Assembly (NCBI GenBank): GCA_017163975.1
Contig: JAFFSR010000015.1
Coordinates: 998,501 to 1,062,500 of the forward strand
DNA: 64,000 bases
Origin: Anastatus disparis
Taxonomy: Eukaryota > Arthropoda > Insecta > Hymenoptera > Eupelmidae
Direction: 5' to 3'
How positions within the stretch are numbered: the first letter of the stretch is position 1; every line of letters starts with the position of its first letter. A program made the translations under genes and the position numbers. This document shows positions 1-11,932 of this stretch, one piece after another. The notes beneath the pieces were generated by a model. It had not been told where the DNA came from, made no database searches, and was given only the letters and a program-made list of their open reading frames with translations.

Positions 1-131
1 CACAAGAAAAAAAAATCTATCGCTTTGTTTTTGAGAAAAGTAAGGAACGCGAAAATATTATAAACATAATCTTTTACTTCGGCGTTCCTTACTTTTCTCA
101 AAAACAAATCGGTAGATTTTTTTTTCTTGTG
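1..131. repeat. Palindromic centre of a MITE-like element
   Basis: An almost perfect inverted repeat: the first ~50 bases (CACAAGAAAAAAAAATCTA...) return reversed and complemented at 82-131, around a ~30-base loop. The arm core (TTTTTGAGAAAAGTAAGGAA) resembles the centres of the TTAA-flanked MITEs at 19882, 27412 and 32693, so this may be a further member whose left end lies outside the window. No TTAA end was found on the right. Bases 132-267 hold nothing recognisable. Confidence 0.6.
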
Positions 132-267
132 CATAGATATTCATAATAATAATATCTATTGCGATCAACCTTTATTTTGAAGATACACCGATTAATACTT
201 GAGTAAATAACAAACAACTCAATTGTTACTCGGTCGGTATCAGGTTATACTCCGGCCTGCCGTTATT

Positions 268-1735
268 GGGAGTAAAGAACTTTTAGCCCTCTGAATATGC
301 GGGAAAAAAGTGCACAGCTTCCCCTTCATTTAAGAGTAATTTGACTTGCGGGAGTAAAGTACTTTTCGCCTCCTTATTTTTAGAAAAATTAAATTTTGCG
401 AAAGTAAAAAACTTTTCGCCCTCTGAATTTACGAGAGAAAAATACTTTTTTCTCGCTTAATTTAAGAAAAATTTAATTTGCGAAATAAAAGTACTTTACG
501 CCCGCTTATTTTTAAAGAAATTAAATTTGGCGGGAGTAAAGAACTTTTAGCCCTCTGAATTTGCAGGAGAAAAGTACACAGCTCCCCTTTCATTTAAGAG
601 TAATTTGACTTGCGGGAGTAAAGTACTTTTCGCCCCCTTATTTTTAGAGAAATTAAATTTGGCGGGAATAAAGAACTTTTCGCCCTCTCATTTGCGAGAA
701 AAAAATTCTTTTTCTCGCTTGATTTAAGAAAAATTTAAATTGCGGAATAAAAGTATTTTACGCACGCTTATTTTTAAAGAAATTAAATTTGGCGGAAGTA
801 AAGAATTTTTCACCTTCTGAATTTGCGAGCGAAAAGTACCTTTCTCCCGTCTAATTAGTAGGAGAAAAGTACTTCGTGCTCGCTTATTTTTAAAGAAATT
901 AAATTCAGCGGGAGTAAAGAACTTTTCGCCCTCTGAATTTGCGGGAGAAAAGTATACAGCTCCCCCTTCATTTAAGAGTAATTTGACTTGCGGGAGTAAA
1001 GTACTTTTTGCCCCCTTATTGTTAGAGAAATTAAATTTGGCGGAAATAAAGAACTTTTCGCCCACTCATTTGCGAGAGAAAAATTCTTTTTCTCGCTTAA
1101 TTTAAGAAAGATTTAATTTGCGGAATGAAAGTACTTTACGCCCGCTCATTTCTAAAGAAATTTAATTTGACGGGAGTAAAGTACTTTCCACCTTCTGAAT
1201 TTGCGAGCGAAAAGTACTTTTCTCCCGTCTAATTAGTAGGAGAAAAGTATTTTGTGCTCGCTTATTTTTAAAGGAATTAAATTTAGCGGGACTAAAGAAC
1301 TTTTCGCCCTCTGAATTCGCGGGAGAAAAGTATACAGCTCCCCCTTCATTTGAGAGTAATTTGACTTGCGGGAGTAAAGTACTTTTTGCCCCCTTATTGT
1401 TAGAGAAATTAAATTTGGCGGAAATAAAGAACTTTTCGCCCACTCATTTGCGAGAGAAAAATTCTTTTTCTCGCTTAATTTAAGAAAGATTTAATTTGCG
1501 GAATGAAAGTACTTTACGCCCGCTCATTTCTAAAGAAATTTAATTTGACGGGAGTAAAGTACTTTCCACCTTCTGAATTTGCGAGCGAAAAGTACTTTTC
1601 TCCCGTCTAATTAGTAGGAGAAAAGTATTTTGTGCTCGCTTATTTTTAAAGAAATTAAATGCGGTGGGAGTAAAGAACGTTTTGCCCTCTGAATTCGCCA
1701 GACAAAAGTAATTTTTCATAAATGACCACATGGTC
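268..1735. repeat. Tandem array, 378-bp period with ~63-bp subrepeats
   Basis: The landmark GGAGTAAAGAAC followed by CCCTCTGAAT recurs at 533, 911, 1289 and 1667, exactly 378 bases apart each time, with a shortened copy at about 269. Inside each unit, variants of AAAGTACTTTTCGCC plus a TTTAAAGAAATTAAATTTGGC block recur roughly every 63 bases, giving a two-level repeat. Minus-strand reading frames of up to 113 codons run through the array; they repeat with the array and match no family known to me, so they are treated as by-products. Confidence 0.85.
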
Positions 1736-1845
1736 ATGATGACCACATAGTTAAACTACATGGTTTTACCATATGGTTTTACCACATAATTGAACCATGT
1801 GGTAAAACCATGTGGTTTAACCATGTGGTGAAACTATATGGCTTT
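1718..1845. repeat. Cluster of short inverted repeats on CCATGTGGT
   Basis: Alternating ACCACATGG / CCATGTGGT words (ACCATATGG, AACCATGTGG and similar) are packed in both orientations over about 120 bases next to the right end of the 378-bp array. They can fold into many alternative short hairpins. No gene or TIR pair is visible. Confidence 0.6.
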
Positions 1846-1889
1846 TTTCAACAGGGAGTATCTTTAATTTTTCAAATTATTTCTCAACC

Positions 1890-2061
1890 TAACTGTGAAT
1901 AACTGGGAATATCTGTAAATAACTGGAAATAACTAGGAATAACTGAGAATAACTTGTGCTAGCTGTTATTCCTGTCTCAATCTGAACATTTTATAACAGT
2001 TATTTCCAGTTGTTCCCAGTTATTTACAATTATTTCCAGTTATTCACAGTTATTCACAGAT
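1890..2061. repeat. Fold-back minisatellite with 10-base unit
   Basis: Left arm: repeats of the type AATAACTGGR; right arm: the reverse complement (CAGTTATTYC). They face each other around a turn containing TGTTATTCCTGTCTCAATCT. A related turn (TTATTTATGTCTCAATTC) occurs twice in the larger fold-back at 3467-4243, so the two are family members. Confidence 0.65.
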
Positions 2062-2236
2062 TCAATTTTCACTAGAGAATAATTAAACATATGAATCTAT
2101 ACACGAATTAAGTACATTTGCATCAAATTTGAATTAAATACAATTTGCATCTGTCACTATATATTTTTAACGTAAAGGAGTGAAAAAATTTAGTCTCGTA
2201 GAATATGGTTTTCCAATGTTCTATGTTCTAATTTTT

Positions 2237-2452
2237 TTAAGGGGATGTGATAGGGTATATGATTTCTACATAGTTACCAACATTACAGTTTCAAATTTTT
2301 TTATCTTTATTCAAAAATTTTCAGAAATATCTCTATATTAGGCTTTTTATTAGTAGAAATGGAAGACTGTAATATAGAGATATTTTCAAAAATCTTGGAT
2401 TAAAAACCAATAATTTGAAAAACTGTAATTTCGGTATTTTACATTCCCTTAA
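2237..2452 (+). mobile_element. TTAA-flanked MITE, copy 1
   Basis: Bounded by TTAA on both sides, with ends GGGGATGTGATA... and ...TTTTACATTCCC. An opposite-orientation relative lies at 2729-2945 with the same ends and interior (AATATCTCTATATTA, CAACATTACAGTTT). TTAA duplications are typical of the piggyBac superfamily. It has no coding capacity. Confidence 0.75.
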
Positions 2453-2521
2453 ATAAAAGAGTTCTTTATATTGAAATATAAAATAGTATTTAAATACTAA
2501 TTTTTGTATTACCTAGATTAA

Positions 2522-2522
<1 letters not shown>

Positions 2523-2592
<70 letters not shown>

Positions 2593-2608
2593 ATATATAT
2601 ATATATAT
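2523..2608. repeat. (AT)n microsatellite
   Basis: About 85 bases of alternating A and T with one C interruption near 2591. Confidence 0.95.
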
Positions 2609-2728
2609 TTTACATCTGATGGATAGTAGTTTTCTATATTGAAAGAATATTGAGAACATTAAGATCCTGCTCAAAATATTGTACAATACATTTTTACATC
2701 ACGGTGCGTGTTTTTTTTATTTATTATA

Positions 2729-2945
2729 TTAAGGGAATGTAAAATACCGACATTACAGTTTTCCAAATTTTTTATTCTTAATCTAGAAATTTTTACAATA
2801 TCTCTATATTACTGCCTTCTATTTTTACTAATAAAAAGCCTAATTGAGAGATATTTTTGAAAATTTTGGAATAAAGATTAAAAATTTTGAAAACTGCAAT
2901 GTCGGTAACTATGTTGAAATCATATACCGTATTACATCCCCTTAA
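2729..2945 (-). mobile_element. TTAA-flanked MITE, copy 2
   Basis: Same family as 2237-2452 but inverted: starts TTAAGGGAATGTAAAATACC and ends CCGTATTACATCCCCTTAA. The two copies diverge at scattered positions, so they look like independent insertions rather than a fresh duplication. Confidence 0.75.
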
Positions 2946-3466
2946 TATAAAATATTATTTAAAATATTTCAAGACAAAGAACAAAGATACTAATTCAATA
3001 AACAAAATTCTATTTTGAGCTCGAAAATGATTTTTTTCAATACATACGATGAAACACAAAAAAAAATCTTAGTTTTTTCTCACTTATTTTCACTTTATAA
3101 GCGTTACAATTTTCAACTACACCATAAAATATTAGACCACGGGCCTGGCAAGTTATTTTGTAGATATTTAGTAAAATTTAATATAAAATAAAAACAATAC
3201 TTATGTCGACTGAATAATAAATAAGATGACAAATATTTCCATCGGTCTTACAGTCAATTTAAAATCTATATAATAAAATAATAAAATAAATATGGACAGT
3301 CAGATTGTCCTGGTTTATAATCACCCCCGTAGAATAACCTGAAATAAAAACTTAAAAATTAACTGGAAAGAAACCTGAAAATAAATAAAATTAGTAAAGC
3401 ACAATTTAAAAAAAAAATAATAATCTACTTGATCCCAAAAACCAATGTATTAATATAAGTTTATTT
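2946..3466. other. AT-rich stretch without recognisable feature
   Basis: No supported ORF, RNA gene or terminal repeat. Composition is AT-rich like the flanks. The sequence around 3130-3160 (GACCACGGGCCTGGCAAG) is the only GC-richer patch and was not identified. Confidence 0.5.
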
Positions 3467-4243
3467 ATACCCATATGGAAATAATTTATGTGAAAAACTG
3501 TAAATAATAGTAAATAATTGTAAATAACTGTTAAAAAATGTCAGAATTGAGACATAAATAATAGTTATTTACAGTTATTTACTATTGTTTACTATTAATT
3601 ACTATTAGTTACTATTATTTACAGTTATTTACAGTTATTAACTGTTATTAACTGTTATTTACAGTTATTTACAATTATTTACGATTATTTACAATTATTT
3701 ACAGTTTTTTATAATTATTTACAATTATTCATAATTATTTACAGTTATTTACTTTTTCAAAAATTTTTGAATTAGTGAATAATTTAATGTTATTAATAAT
3801 TATTTACAATTATTTATAGTTTTTTACAATTATTTACAGTTATTCACATTTTTTGAAATTTTCGCCTATATATAAAACTATTGAATAAATTCGTGAATAT
3901 TTTCAAAAATGTAAATAACTGCAAATAATTGTAAAAAACTATAAATAATCGTAAATAACTGTAAATAATTGTGAAAAAAGTGAATAAATGTAAATAACTA
4001 AATAAATATAAATAACTGTAAATAAGTGTAAATAACAGTTAATAAGTGTAAATAACAGTTAATAACTGTAAATAAGTGTAAATAACAGTAAATAATTGTA
4101 AATGACTGTTATTTATGTCTCAATTCCCACATTTTTAAACACTTTTTTACAGTTATTTACAGTAACTTACATTTATTTACATTTATTTACAGTTATTAAC
4201 AGATATTTACAATTATATCCAAAAATTTTTTCCATATGGGTAT
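3467..4243. mobile_element. Fold-back element with 10-base GTAAATAACT arms
   Basis: Ends are inverted repeats ATACCCATATGGA (3467-3479) and TCCATATGGGTAT (4231-4243). The interior consists almost wholly of the decamer GTAAATAACT and its complement in four blocks: forward 3488-3545, reverse 3560-3860, forward 3905-4108, reverse 4110-4215. At two block switches (about 3538-3565 and 4103-4133) the turn carries a conserved TTATTTATGTCTCAATTC word. No coding capacity; the short frame at 4102-4284 is a by-product. Confidence 0.7.
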
Positions 4244-4437
4244 CAAGTAAATATTATCTAAAAACAAATAAATTGTTTAGTTAAACTTAATGCATAGGAT
4301 TATTGATAAATAAATAATTTGTCTGCATCAAATAAATATTTATTTGAATATTAAATATGAATTTACTTGAAAATATTTACTTTGAACAAGTAATTGAGTG
4401 ATTTAAACATAATATATTTACTTTGTTCGCACGACTC

Positions 4438-4700
4438 CGCTTAGGGGGATTGGAGCGCGTTACCTCCCCACTCCTCAGCGCACGGCTATATATTCTCCCG
4501 ATGCTCTCGCCAGCGAGTCAGTCTTTAACACGGCGTCCAAGCGTCCGGTTGTGTTGTTAAGCACTCTTCAAGAAAAACCTCAATTAATTATTGTTTATCT
4601 GTAATCACAGGTCCAATTAAAATTTAGTTTTGTATTCTCCACTGTACTTGCTTTCTTTCAATAAAGAGTTCAATCAAACATTTTGGTCCTTCGAGCCGGA
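4438..4700 (+). promoter_or_regulatory. BEL/Pao-like LTR end with promoter and putative PBS
   Basis: A GC-richer block with a TATA-like GCTATATATTC near 4486, an initiator-like TCAGTC near 4517, a polyadenylation-like AATAAA near 4661, and the sequence TGGTCCTTCGAGCCGG starting at about 4683. From family knowledge, a motif of this type follows the 5' LTR of many insect BEL/Pao elements. A strong donor-like GTAAGT follows at about 4715. The matching 3' LTR was not seen. It might be the severed 5' end of the BEL pol at 15792, but no gag links them. Confidence 0.5.
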
Positions 4701-4744
4701 TATCGCATACGGAAAAGTAAGTGATGAAGAATTTTGTTTTTTTT

Positions 4745-5040
4745 TTACTTTTTTTGGCGGGAAATCTGAGAGTGGCTGTGTGCGTGTGCAGTGTACTTCG
4801 CTTATTTTCTTTTTTTTTTGGAGGGAAAATTGCAGGTGGCTGTGTGCGTGTGCGGTGCACTTCGTTATTCCTTTTTTTTGGCGGGAAATCTGCGAGTGGC
4901 TGTGTGCGTGTGCAGTGTACTTCGTTTTTTTCCTTTTTAGGAGGGAAAATTGCAGGTGGCTGTGTGCGCGTGCAGTGCACTTCGTTGTTCCTTTTTTGGC
5001 GGGAAATCTGCGGGTGACTGTGTGCGTGTGCAATTTCGCA
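4745..5040. repeat. Minisatellite, ~60-base unit, five copies
   Basis: The unit GTGGCTGTGTGCGTGTGCAG followed by TGYACTTCG and a T-rich plus GGCGGGAAA or GAGGGAAAA spacer repeats about every 60 bases. Reading frames in several phases on both strands arise from this repeat and show no domain. Confidence 0.85.
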
Positions 5041-5490
5041 CCGCGTCATTCGATGTTCCTCTCTTTTTTTTCTGTGCACATCGACTAATGGCTGCTGCGC
5101 CGGCCTGTGATATGGCATGGTTAATTTTCATTTTAAGAGACGGTCAAAAGTGGCAGAGGGCCGCGTGCGTTCATATTGTCGCGCGGCGTTGTCAGACATT
5201 TTGCTTGGTCTCAACTCTGACTGATTGCCCGCCATCTTAGCTTCTGATGGCGTGCCTTTCGTCGGTGTAGAGGTGGAGTGGCGGGCGGCCGTGTGCGTGT
5301 AGATAATTGCGCCACGTCGTTCGAAGCTTCCACCTTTCAATGAGTGCGCCATCGTTTGCCGCCATTTTTTCTGTATAGATGGCATGCCCTCTTATTTTAT
5401 TATTTTTGATTTTTCGATTGCGATGGCGCGCATCGCCGTTATCCTTGCTTATGATTGAGCAGATCATATGACGCGAGGGCGTCTTGTAGG
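5041..5490. other. Unassigned GC-richer stretch
   Basis: Contains GATGGCGYGC-like and GCCGTGTGCGT words related to the upstream minisatellite, but no supported gene. It could be leader of the BEL fragment at 4438; nothing in it proves that. Confidence 0.4.
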
Positions 5491-6718
<1,228 letters not shown>

Positions 6719-6725
<7 letters not shown>

Positions 6726-9700
6726 GGGCTACTTGGCTCTCGTGTGAACGACACTATTTCTTCTTCTTTTTAACCTCTCTCTCATCATCAAATCTTTTAA
6801 ATAACAACCCGTCTAGCATACACAGTTTAACTTTAAATCCATTTTCACCTGTTATTTCTCAGCCAAAAAATGATGCTGAATTTTTTCAAAATATTTTAAT
6901 TTCTCATGTAAATGTAAACCGCCTTAAAACCCACTTTTCTCTCATTGAGCATTATGTTACCTCAAAGCAGACTGATATCTTTGCAGTTACGGAAACTTTT
7001 TAACCGAGCGTGACGATTCATCACTTATCTCAATTGATCATTACAATTTCTATAGGTTAGATAGAGTTGGTAAAATCGGCGGCGGAGTTGGTTTTTATGC
7101 ACGTGATTTTCTTAAAGTCTGTACACTGTTCCAATCTAATCCTGTATTCGATAATACCGCCGAGTATATAATTGCAGAAATCTCGCTAGGTGCAGAAAAA
7201 CTGATTTTTGCGGTTGTGTATCTTAGACCGAAAGGTCTTTTTCCTGAGGATTTTTTCAACTCACTAGCTGAAATTCTGCCAACCTACAAAAACATTGTCA
7301 TCACGGGTGATTTTAACATAAATCTTCTGGCTAGTAATTACAGTACCGACACTTTTCGCTCAACTATCGAATCACTTGCTCTTTATATAGTTCCTTCCGA
7401 TCCTACGCACCATTCTCTCACAACTGATTACATATCTCACACTTGGATCGACCTTTTTATATTGAATGATGAAAACTCGTTGGTTTCTTATAGTAAATCA
7501 ATTGCACCTTTCATAGCAGGTCATGATTTAATTTCTATTGTTTTTAAGGCGGCTATACCACAAGTTGCATCCAAGTTAATTCATTTTCGCAATTTTTCCA
7601 ATATAAACCTTCAAACGTTAAATAACTCGATAACTCTTTCTCTTTCTAACTTTTCACGCGAGAGCTGTGTTGATTCTCCAGGATCTTATCTATCTTCTTT
7701 ATCTGTTGATACTTTAGTTCATAATTTGTCTTCTGTTCTTGTGTCGTCTTTCGATAAATGTGCGCCTATCAAAACGCAAAAACTGGAATTAAAGAAAAAA
7801 CCATGGGTCAATTCTGACATTAGATATAAAATGAGAGAACGAGATAAAGCATATAGGCGTGCTGTTCGCTCTGGTTCTACCCAAGATATTTCACGGTATA
7901 AAAGACTCAGAAGTGAAATCTCAAATGCGCTTGACACTGCAAAAAACAAACACATTGCAGATCGGTTGGCAGCGGGGGGTAATTCTTCTAACCGCTGGAA
8001 CACCTTGCATAAGATTGGTCTTGCCGTCAAAATACTTCCGTCACCGCTTCAATTTTTCTCCTCTAGAGTGCTTCTCACTCATTATACCTCTATCTCTTCA
8101 CGGTCTTCAGCTATAACTTCTAATGAGATAGGAAGGGTGCTTGCAGTGCCACTGCGCACTGACTTACCTACCTTTGATTTTTCGCCTGTCGACTGTCCTC
8201 TTGTTGAGTCACTTGTTCATTTTGGCACTTCTAAAACATTTGGGCCTGATAGTATCACGGCGCATATGCTCAAATTGACGAGTGAATCTACTATTAGTCA
8301 CTTAACATCAATTATTAATGTTTCTCTGTCTACTGGTGTTTTTCCGAGTGATTGGAAAAGAGCCTATCTCCTACCTTTGGCCAAGACTAATAAGATGGAT
8401 TCTCCTCGCAAACCCGACCTATTGCCAAGCTCTCTGAAGTTTCTAAGATTCTGGAAAGAGTAGTTCATTCTCAGTTTAGTTTCTTCATTGAATCTAATTC
8501 TTTGTTAGATAACTTGCAAACAGGCTTTAGAAAATCCAATAGTACTCAGACTGCTCTTCTGAAACTTATTGAGGACTCTCGTATGGCGATTGACAGGAGG
8601 ATGGTCACTGCTCTACTGCTCTTTGATTTCTCCAAAGCTTTCGACACTGTTCCACACCTGCGCCTGCTCTATAAACTTCGTCGTTTCAACTGCTCCGACT
8701 CAGTAATACGATGGTTCGCATCGTACCTTAGCAAGAGAATCTACTCAATACCTGACCTTGAGGGTCGTGTGGGGAGTGGGTCACCTGTACAGCAGGCGTA
8801 CCACAGGGCAGTGTCTTAGGACCGTTACTCTTCTCTATCTTTATAAACGACTTACCTCTTGTCTTAACAAGGTCAACACATATCTTGTTTGCCGATGATC
8901 TTCAAGTCTATCACTCATTTTTGCCGTCCAATCTACATAGTGAGATTGACTTTTTAAATCACGAGGTGGCAGCTGTTGTCAAATGGGCGAGAGAAAACGA
9001 GCTCACCCTAAATCCCTCAAAAATGCAAGCGATGTTCATTGGTAGTGAGCAATATATTTCGAGAATCGATCTGTCTTCATGCCCCTCTATCTATGTCGAT
9101 AATAAAGTGGTGCCTTATACGAACACTATTAAGAACTTGGGGGTCTGGTTGACCAGTACTTTAAACTGGAGTAAGCAAGTGAATTCAGTTGTGGGACGTA
9201 TTTTTGGTACACTTCAGTCTCTGAAATTCCACAGACACGCGCTTTCTAGACAAATCAGAAAGGATTTGGTGGAAGCTCTCATCTTTCCAATATTTGATTA
9301 CTGCTGTGTAGTCTACGATGACCTGCCACAGATTCTAAATATCAAGCTTCATCGTGCCTTGAATGCTTGTGTTCGTTTTGTATTTGGTAACATAGGCTGG
9401 CAGGATAGAGTAACTCCGCATCGTCTTCAGCTGGGTTGGTTGTCAGTAAGTAACAGGCGGCTCTATTTTAAATCGGTACTGGCTCACACGATTATTTCAT
9501 ATCAAAAGCCAACTTACTTAGCTACAAAATTTATGCGTGTGAATATTGACGCGGTTGTTAGATCATCGAATAGACTGCAAATGAGACTACTTATCTGCCC
9601 TGTTGTGAGGACAGCAGCAATGCTTAATTCATTTGTTTACTCGGCTTCAAGTTTTATCAACAATAATTCTGAAATGATCACCAGCTTCGAAACGGGTCAA

Positions 9701-9781
9701 ACTCAACTAATTAAGTCAAAATTGTTCAACAAATTCCTGCTCGACGAACGCACTGAATGGCTGGGTACATCTGGGAGTTGA
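6719..9781 (+). pseudogene. LINE ORF2 endonuclease/reverse transcriptase, broken (copy 1)
   Basis: The same product as ORF2 of copy 2, but interrupted. In addition to the frame change both copies share (about 7000), it has a one-base loss near 8405 that ends the frame at 8463, and another near 8772 that ends the next frame at 8819; the last piece runs 8885-9781. The endonuclease GDFNIN motif (near 7309), the DFSKAFD block (near 8626) and FADD (near 8889) are all still readable but lie in different frames. Confidence 0.85.
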
Positions 9782-10113
9782 CGAATGTGCTTTGCCAGAT
9801 TCTCTGGTAAAGTTCATTCTACTGCTAAATTTCCTATTAGCTGACTTCTATTGGTTGTCTCTTCGTAAATCGTGCAAGTTGATGAGTACAAGGTCAAATT
9901 TATAGTCATAAGCAAATGATTTTTACAATTAGGAACTACATTTTTGTTTATATTTTAGAGAAATCAATATACATTTTTCCTGTTATACTTACTCCTTAGT
10001 TTGTAACTCAATTTTTTAACAACTTGTAATTATATTAAACATTTATGTATTACTTATGGGTCATACGGGGTTGAACCCCATGATCCGAATAAATTATGAA
10101 TCAATCAATCAAT

Positions 10114-10257
<144 letters not shown>

Positions 10258-10690
10258 AGTGAGTATAGAAACATCTTCTCTCTGTAGCTCTTGTTTTATC
10301 TAGACTTTGTACTCTGCATTCATTGCCTGCGGGCGTTTTGTTTCAGGAAACTGCAAGCGCACTTTGCAGAGCACAGACTGATCTAATTATCAATATTGTT
10401 GTTGAGCTCTGCAAAATACAATCAAGCTATAAACTTTGGCCGTGCTCATTTTGAGGTTAGAGAATATCTACAATTTGGAGGTTAGTTTCTTCAAGTCTCG
10501 CTTCTGGTGGCATTTTCAGATATACAAGCCCAGGAAACTTTATCATATGATTGGCAATTTCTACCTTGTCGACTGTTGATCTACTCTCTTTTACTATATG
10601 TAAGTACTATCTATTTGTAAGATTACTTAGAGTACAGACTGGGAGGTGACTCTCTTGTAGTGTCGTGTCATATCGTTGCGTTCGTCGAGC

Positions 10691-11932
10691 ATGGTAAGTT
10701 GTGCATTTTGCGAATCAACTATTCTTCGCACTGATACCTCGCGTCTATGCAAAAACTGTTCATCAATTTACCATCTTCACTGCTGTGATAAGGCGTGGTT
10801 TGGTCTTAATAATTCTTTTGCCTGTTGCACAAAACGTAAGATTGTCAGAAACAATTCTACGGGGAGTAGTCCACGCGCCTCATCCACTGACAGTATATTT
10901 CACGTCTCGTCGCAACCATTAAACTCATCAGAGTCCAATCAAGGCTCTCAAAAAAGAGGCGCAGTCTCCCCGCTCCATCAATTTGAGCCATCACTTAGGC
11001 GACGCTGTCGTTCAGAGTCAAGCTCCTCCCACTCCTCTACTGATAGTCATTCTGCGTTGGGCGGTCATTTGAAACTGGCCCCTCCCTCTCGTTCTCAGCT
11101 ATTGGGCACAGACGATATTTCTTTACAAATTAGACCTCAGGCAATTTCTACATCTAATACCGCAAATATGTCTAATGAGGAATGGCTGGTGAATTTTAAG
11201 GCTGACAACGACAAAAAGTTTGCTCAACAGATGGAGAAGACTGATATGCTGCTTCAGATGACTTCTCAACTTGTCGGTGAAATGTCTTCTCTTCGAACTG
11301 ATATTGGAGATTTGAAGCAAGCTCTCGTTGACATAGAGAAACGTCAAGACTTGCTGTCTGACCGCTTAGACCAGCATATAGCCTCTTGTGTAGGGTCTTC
11401 TTTATCTCCAACTTCTCTCCTACTTGACACCTATGAGGTTTTATTCACGGGCATACCATTGGCTGTCTCCAAAAGTGATAAGGACATTATAAATACTATT
11501 CTAAAAGCCATTGGTTTAGAGCAGGCCTGCTCGTCGTTGTTAGAAACTCGAGAGTGGCTCCCTGCAATTCCGATGGATGTCGACGAGGCGGGTCCAGCTC
11601 CGAAGTCTGATGTGCGCGCTGTTGTGGGTAGATTCTCGTCGGATGCCATCAGAGACATGATAATTGCTAAATCAAGCAACCTGCGTGATCTTCCTGTCTC
11701 CAAGCTTTTTGGAATCAGAGGCTCAAACAAAATCTTTGCACGACCTATATGGCCTAAGCCGGTGTTTGAGCTCTTGATTAAAGCTAATGCGGTTTATAAG
11801 GAGCTAAACTACCTACGACCTATAGTTCGAAACTTAACGGTTTGCATGCGCCCGTCAAAGGAAGCGGGTCTCATTCCTATATTAAATGAGGCACAATTGA
11901 ATGATCTTGTGCCCAACAAAAATAAAAAATAG
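10691..11932 (+). CDS. LINE ORF1 protein: PHD-like finger, coiled coil, FP-like C-terminus
   Basis: 413 codons from the ATG at 10691; the frame extends five codons further upstream but without an ATG. In LINEs of this type ORF1 binds the element RNA and forms the RNP. Seen in sequence: an N-terminal Cys/His cluster (CAFC, CKNC, HLHC, CC within about the first 50 residues) laid out like a PHD finger; a serine-rich linker; a coiled coil around residues 160-230 with regular hydrophobic and charged spacing; and a basic C-terminal region resembling the fold seen in L1 ORF1 and baculovirus FP-type proteins (inference). It ends AAC-AAA-AAT-AAA-AAA-TAG, an A-rich run that overlaps the start of the ORF2 frame. 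No break is visible. Confidence 0.85.
   Translation: MVSCAFCESTILRTDTSRLCKNCSSIYHLHCCDKAWFGLNNSFACCTKRKIVRNNSTGSSPRASSTDSIFHVSSQPLNSSESNQGSQKRGAVSPLHQFEPSLRRRCRSESSSSHSSTDSHSALGGHLKLAPPSRSQLLGTDDISLQIRPQAISTSNTANMSNEEWLVNFKADNDKKFAQQMEKTDMLLQMTSQLVGEMSSLRTDIGDLKQALVDIEKRQDLLSDRLDQHIASCVGSSLSPTSLLLDTYEVLFTGIPLAVSKSDKDIINTILKAIGLEQACSSLLETREWLPAIPMDVDEAGPAPKSDVRAVVGRFSSDAIRDMIIAKSSNLRDLPVSKLFGIRGSNKIFARPIWPKPVFELLIKANAVYKELNYLRPIVRNLTVCMRPSKEAGLIPILNEAQLNDLVPNKNKK

Noticed and set aside
724..1746. Three similar minus-strand ORFs (MGEKFFISAKF type) that could be a tandem gene family
   Set aside because: They repeat at exactly the 378-base period of the array and have stops at array-determined places; no sign of selection on protein.
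3467..4243. Telomere-like repeat array
   Set aside because: The decamer GTAAATAACT is not like the insect TTAGG repeat and occurs in both orientations with terminal inverted repeats.
4624..5385. Several overlapping frames of 64-164 codons on both strands with cysteine- and histidine-rich repeats
   Set aside because: They follow the ~60-base minisatellite and occur in several phases at once, with no conserved start or domain.
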